Assembly: GCF_026151205.1 (NCBI RefSeq)
Contig: NC_087073.1
Location: 4,361,001 to 4,425,000, forward strand
From: Bolinopsis microptera
Lineage: Eukaryota > Ctenophora > Tentaculata > Lobata > Bolinopsidae
Direction: 5' to 3'
Length of the DNA: 64,000 nucleotides
In this document: one piece after another, positions 60,025 through 64,000 of the stretch
How positions within the stretch are numbered: the stretch's first letter is position 1
Layout of the letters: every line of letters begins with the position of its first letter
Position numbers and translations under genes: made by a program
The notes under the pieces: model-generated
The model's database searches: none
Seen by the model: only the letters and a program-made list of their open reading frames with translations
What the model was told of the DNA's origin: nothing

Positions 60025-62707
60025 ATCACCCCCCGCGCGTGAGGGCACGTTTTTGCTAGTAATTTGCGACATTACTTTATGGATATCAAATCTCGCGACT
60101 TCAACGAAGTGCCGGGGACAAGTTTTCAATAATTCATAAACTTTTCAGTTCCTATCGTTTTAAGCATCGTTAGTGCTTTCCCAGAAACTAACTCTCATCA
60201 TCCTAGGATAATCATGTGTCGCACAGCACTTGTTTCAGTAGAGAGTGTACTCGCCTTTACGAAAGAATGACGTGTACGTTTCGGTCACCTGCGGAAAAAG
60301 GAAGTGAGATATCGAAAATTTGAGATAAACCCGATCGATAAAATCCTTTCAGGTAGGTGCTAGTCAAGGTTTCATCTCTTTAGACATTAAGATGGCTTCA
60401 AACACCTCACAAAAAGTTTTCAAAAGTAAAATTTACTCGCGACTTACAAAAACCACCATAAACGTGCCCTCATAGATTTTTGAGGGCAAGTTTTTGAGCG
60501 CGCCGCGTGACTTTGTCTGAGCAACAGCAAGACGTATAGTTACAATCTCGCAACTATGAACAGACAAGGAAAATATTGTATTAATATCTGTCAAAGGAAT
60601 TTAATGAATTTTAACAACTTGTTCTAATAATGCTAATAACTAATCGATGAACCTCATAAATGGTCGGCCCGGTGTGAGTGTATAGTATGGATTGTGCTCT
60701 GAAATGGGGCGCTGTTATTGGTTAATACAGCGGCCAATCAGGATCGAGCTGGTTTGTGGCTGCAGTCCAAATTTAGGATCATATCTGATTAGGTACCTAA
60801 TTAGTGATTATGCACTTTAAAGTAAGATTAACTCGGTATTCACAATCCACATTAACAATTGTCTGCAACCAATCAAGGTCAAGCTGACTACTTAACGTGA
60901 AAATCATATTATTATATACTATATAGTGTTTGTATCATTATAAGACGACTCATGTTTCTGACATGTCACTTGTCAGTTAAGAGGTGAAATGAAAAGACAG
61001 TTAGACTCTCATTTGATGTACACATTTTTCTGAATTGTACATGTAACAATCTTTATCAGTAATCTGTAATCAGCATATAAATCACATACCAATGTATCAA
61101 AGTGAAAACTGAAATCTTACCTGACAACACAAATTATAATAGTACCATTTTAACTCTCATGCAAGTTTACTCTTCTACTGCACTGGTTTTAATTGAACTT
61201 CCAAGAACTGTCCGGAAAATAAATCAGTCAAAAGCAAAGCCCCCGAATGCACTGTACACAATCTTCGTAATTACCCAATGTATTTTATCGTGTACACTGT
61301 ACAGACAGTTCCAATTAAATGCAGAAGAGTTGTTTAATGTTCCCACTTCCCAATTACAATCATAACAAACTCAAAATTGAGGATTGTATACTGTACTAAT
61401 TTCTGCCAAATAAGCACTATATAGACATCACAATTTTAATTAGTGTATATCCCGAGTGGCGTGACAGCTAGAACGTCGATCTCCTCGCGGAGTGGTCGCA
61501 CGTTCGATTCCCCGTGAAGTACGCATTAATTTTTTGCCCAGATCACTCCGAGCACAATCATTTTTCATGATAAATAGAACATAAACAAAACTGACATGGG
61601 CCTGGCTATATCTAATTTTAAAACATAACCCAGGCCAGAATTTTCTTGAATAACTGTTGAGTATCAGAAACCAGTGCAGAAAAAGAAAAGATATTTATCT
61701 CACTCCACTCTTTCTGCTGTTCTTACTGTTCTCCACCTCTGTTTTAGTGTCATTAACCGCTGCTGGTTCTTCTATCCTGAATGCTTGTTAAACCAGGGAC
61801 CTGTATAAATATATAAGTTACAACTATTTTTTAAAGTTACAAATATCAGCTGATTTGCAAAATGTAGCGATTTAATCATGTGGATTGTGAATACCAAAGT
61901 TAATCTTACTTTAAATTGCATAATCACTAATTAGGTACCTAATCAGATATGATCCTAAATTTGGACTGCAGCCACAAACCAGCTCGATCCTGATTGGCCG
62001 CTGTATTAACCAATAACAGCGCCCCATTTCAGAGCACAATCCATACTATACACTCACACCGGGCCGACCATTTATGAGGTTCATCGATTAGTTATTAGCA
62101 TTATTAGAACAAGTTGTTAAAATTCATTAAATTCCTTTGACAGATATTAATACAATATTTTCCTTGTCTGTTCATAGTTGCGAGATTGTAACTATACGTC
62201 TTGCTGTTGCTCAGACAAAGTCACGCGGCGCGCTCAAAAACTTGCCCTCAAAAATCTATGAGGGCACGTTTATGGTGGTTTTTGTAAGTCGCGAGTAAAT
62301 TTTACTTTTGAAAACTTTTTGTGAGGTGTTTGAAGCCATCTTAATGTCTAAAGAGATGAAACCTTGACTAGCACCTACCTGAAAGGATTTTATCGATCGG
62401 GTTTATCTCAAATTTTCGATATCTCACTTCCTTTTTCCGCAGGTGACCGAAACGTACACGTCATTCTTTCGTAAAGGCGAGTACACTCTCTACTGAAACA
62501 AGTGCTGTGCGACACATGATTATCCTAGGATGATGAGAGTTAGTTTCTGGGAAAGCACTAACGATGCTTAAAACGATAGGAACTGAAAAGTTTATGAATT
62601 ATTGAAAACTTGTCCCCGGCACTTCGTTGAAGTCGCGAGATTCGATATCCATAAAGTAATGTCGCAAATTACTAGCAAAAACGTGCCCTCACGCGCGGGG
62701 GGGTGAT
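60025..62707. mobile_element. Foldback element with ~830-bp near-identical inverted arms
   Basis: Arms 60025-60853 and 61878-62707 are inverted repeats. In the stretch I compared in detail (outer ~250 bp) I saw one base change and a one-base difference in the terminal C/G run. Ends read ATCACCCCCCGCGCGTGAGG. The central spacer of about 1.02 kb (60854-61877) contains a tRNA-like segment at 61451-61520 and an 87-codon ORF of no recognisable family. No target duplication could be settled. Such long, highly similar arms mean a recent origin or active gene conversion. Confidence 0.85.
61451..61525 (+). repeat. tRNA-like (SINE head) segment inside the palindrome spacer
   Basis: A B box CGTTCGATTCC at 61501 and an A-box-like GAGTGGCGTGACAGCTAGAA at 61454 stand at a tRNA-like distance. 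The stems do not pair as a clean cloverleaf by eye, so a SINE head is more likely than a functional tRNA. Confidence 0.5.
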
Positions 62708-62860
62708 AATGCCATGGAACCCTTCGGCTAGTAGGATATTAATATTTACTATCAAGTATCACTCAAATAATTTGAGGAGTAAATCACACACAACAAATAA
62801 ATCACGTAATATTAACCAGTAAACTAATTTCAACCAATTTACCTGAGGATCCCGGATTTC

Positions 62861-62961
62861 AGGCTTCGTTGTAGGTTTACAACCTACCAGGACGCGCACC
62901 GAGTTGGACTCGTCGACGGTCCAATATATGGAACAGATATTTTACGAGTATCACCCGTTAA
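62861..62961 (+). repeat. Dispersed ~100-bp repeat, copy 2
   Basis: Reverse-complement relative of 23059-23166: GTAGGTTTACAACCTACC hairpin end, CCGAGTTGGACTCGTCGACG centre and TTTTACGAGTATCACCCGTT end. Confidence 0.8.
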
Positions 62962-63222
62962 GGCTTCGTTGTTAATAAACGGGTAATTAGATATGGTGAA
63001 ACAAAAACTGAACGCCACTCCACACTCTGCGCCCAATAACAATTGATTTATGATTAGCAAAACTTCGCGCAATTTTTTTTCACAATATATTATATCGCGC
63101 CCATGCCCGCAAAATATTATTCGTCATGTGGCCCAAAGCTTGTTGTTTGAATCACGACGTATGTCGTATAACCCTTTCATTGTTTAGATTTTATTTAGTA
63201 TCGGGGCGAACGACACGATACA
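62962..63222. other. Spacer between two dispersed repeat copies
   Basis: 261 bp without a coding region, bounded by two direct copies of the same repeat. The three together could be one composite element. Confidence 0.35.
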
Positions 63223-63308
63223 GTTGTAGGTTTACAACGCGCGCCGAGTTGGACTCGTCGACGGACCTGTATATATGGAACAAATATTTTACGAGTATCA
63301 CCCGTTAA
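63223..63308 (+). repeat. Dispersed ~100-bp repeat, copy 3
   Basis: The same end and centre as copy 2 (GTAGGTTTACAAC, CCGAGTTGGACTCGTCGACG, ACGAGTATCACCCGTTAAC), 262 bp further on in the same orientation. Confidence 0.8.
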
Positions 63309-64000
63309 CCGCGGCCTACAATGTGAGGCAATCGCTCCAAGGCAAAGTGTTACAAAGTATTTTGCGCCGTGGGTCAGTCCATATTAAATTTAACCATAGC
63401 CGTGGAAAAGCAAAATTTGTTATGTGTTCATGTTATGCGGTTATGGTATCGAAATTATTTGCTCAATACACCAAAATCATAATTAAAATAATTTTATTAA
63501 ATTGCTAAAACTGAATACGATTTACAAATTGATTTTTAAAGCTTTTTTAAACAAAGACCTTCGTATCATTGCATTTATATGTTTAAATTACCATTCAGTC
63601 ATATAAAAACGTTTTTATGGTTAGAGATGGGTTTTAGAAAATTTCTTGAAGCGCCGCGCACTATGAAAAACTTTTTCAGAATCGAGCGCTAATACAATTA
63701 TCTTTGTGAATATTGTTAAATATGAAATCGTCGTTTAATAGTTCATTAATTCCTGATATGGTCTTTGCTAATTGAACATTTCCAACATGAACAGCTGCAA
63801 CGTTACTCTACTGGTCTGAATCCCTTTCAGTATACTCATTACTCCTTTAGATTAGATTAGATTAAGATTAATGACATAAAATCATCATTAGTTTTAAACA
63901 TTCTTCCAAATTTCTTCATTATCAGAACTGTTAACTTTTCACAGCCTTCGTCAGTATAAACAAAGTTTTAACATAATTTTCATAGAAATACTTATTTACA
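63309..64000. other. No gene seen
   Basis: A+T-rich. The 77-codon ORF at 63275-63508 starts within the dispersed repeat and shows no recognisable features. Confidence 0.4.

Noticed and set aside
61102-61365. 87-codon ORF in the palindrome spacer
   Set aside because: No splice context, domain or homology recognised; length is compatible with chance.
62861-63308. Hammerhead ribozyme
   Set aside because: CTGATGA and GAAA core boxes are absent despite nearby GTC and stem-like sequences.

Overview
This is a eukaryotic, almost certainly animal, window. It holds multi-exon genes with GT-AG introns of roughly 60-1000 bp, an RCC2 orthologue, two seven-transmembrane receptors, a C2H2 zinc-finger array, an ankyrin/multipass membrane protein, a C2/coiled-coil gene and many eukaryotic transposons. 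GC is low (I estimate the mid-30s percent). LDL-receptor-class-A GPCRs and tRNA-headed SINEs fit an invertebrate; I cannot place the lineage further. Exon boundaries below were read by eye and checked for phase agreement. No transcript evidence was available.

Layout. 1-5 kb: a tRNA-derived SINE split by a transposon with G-rich ends, then a piggyBac-like foldback element at TTAA. 5.9-9.5 kb: RCC2 (+), ten readable exons. 11-18.8 kb: two adjacent minus-strand genes for long, acidic, Ser-rich proteins that share a C-terminal motif. 20.9-22.8 kb: a secreted Cys-rich, PLA2-like protein (+). 23-27 kb: RTE-like reverse transcriptase remnant, transposase HTH remnant, A+T-rich DNA. 27.9-29.7 kb: a 21-finger zinc-finger ORF with two frameshifts. 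30.6-33.2 kb: rhodopsin-family GPCR (+), seven exons. 33.4-52.1 kb: a minus-strand C2/coiled-coil gene whose apparent 15-kb intron carries three tandem 2-kb repeat units and a plus-strand ankyrin/XK-like membrane gene. 53-58.7 kb: an LDLa-ectodomain GPCR (+) interrupted by a second copy of the G-end transposon. 59.8-62.7 kb: SINEs and a near-perfect palindrome with 830-bp arms. The last 1.3 kb holds dispersed repeats only.

The most striking signals are these. The G-end transposon family is present twice, each copy with a 6-bp target duplication, and one copy sits inside the GPCR coding exon so that removing element plus one duplication leaves the frame intact. The piggyBac-like element has regularly spaced palindromic motifs in its arms. 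Two disordered acidic proteins are tandem and apparently paralogous. An ankyrin/XK-like gene is nested in an intron. A 14-bp minisatellite is embedded in a triplicated 2-kb unit. Several otherwise well-conserved ORFs carry single-base frameshifts, which could be real decay or assembly indels.
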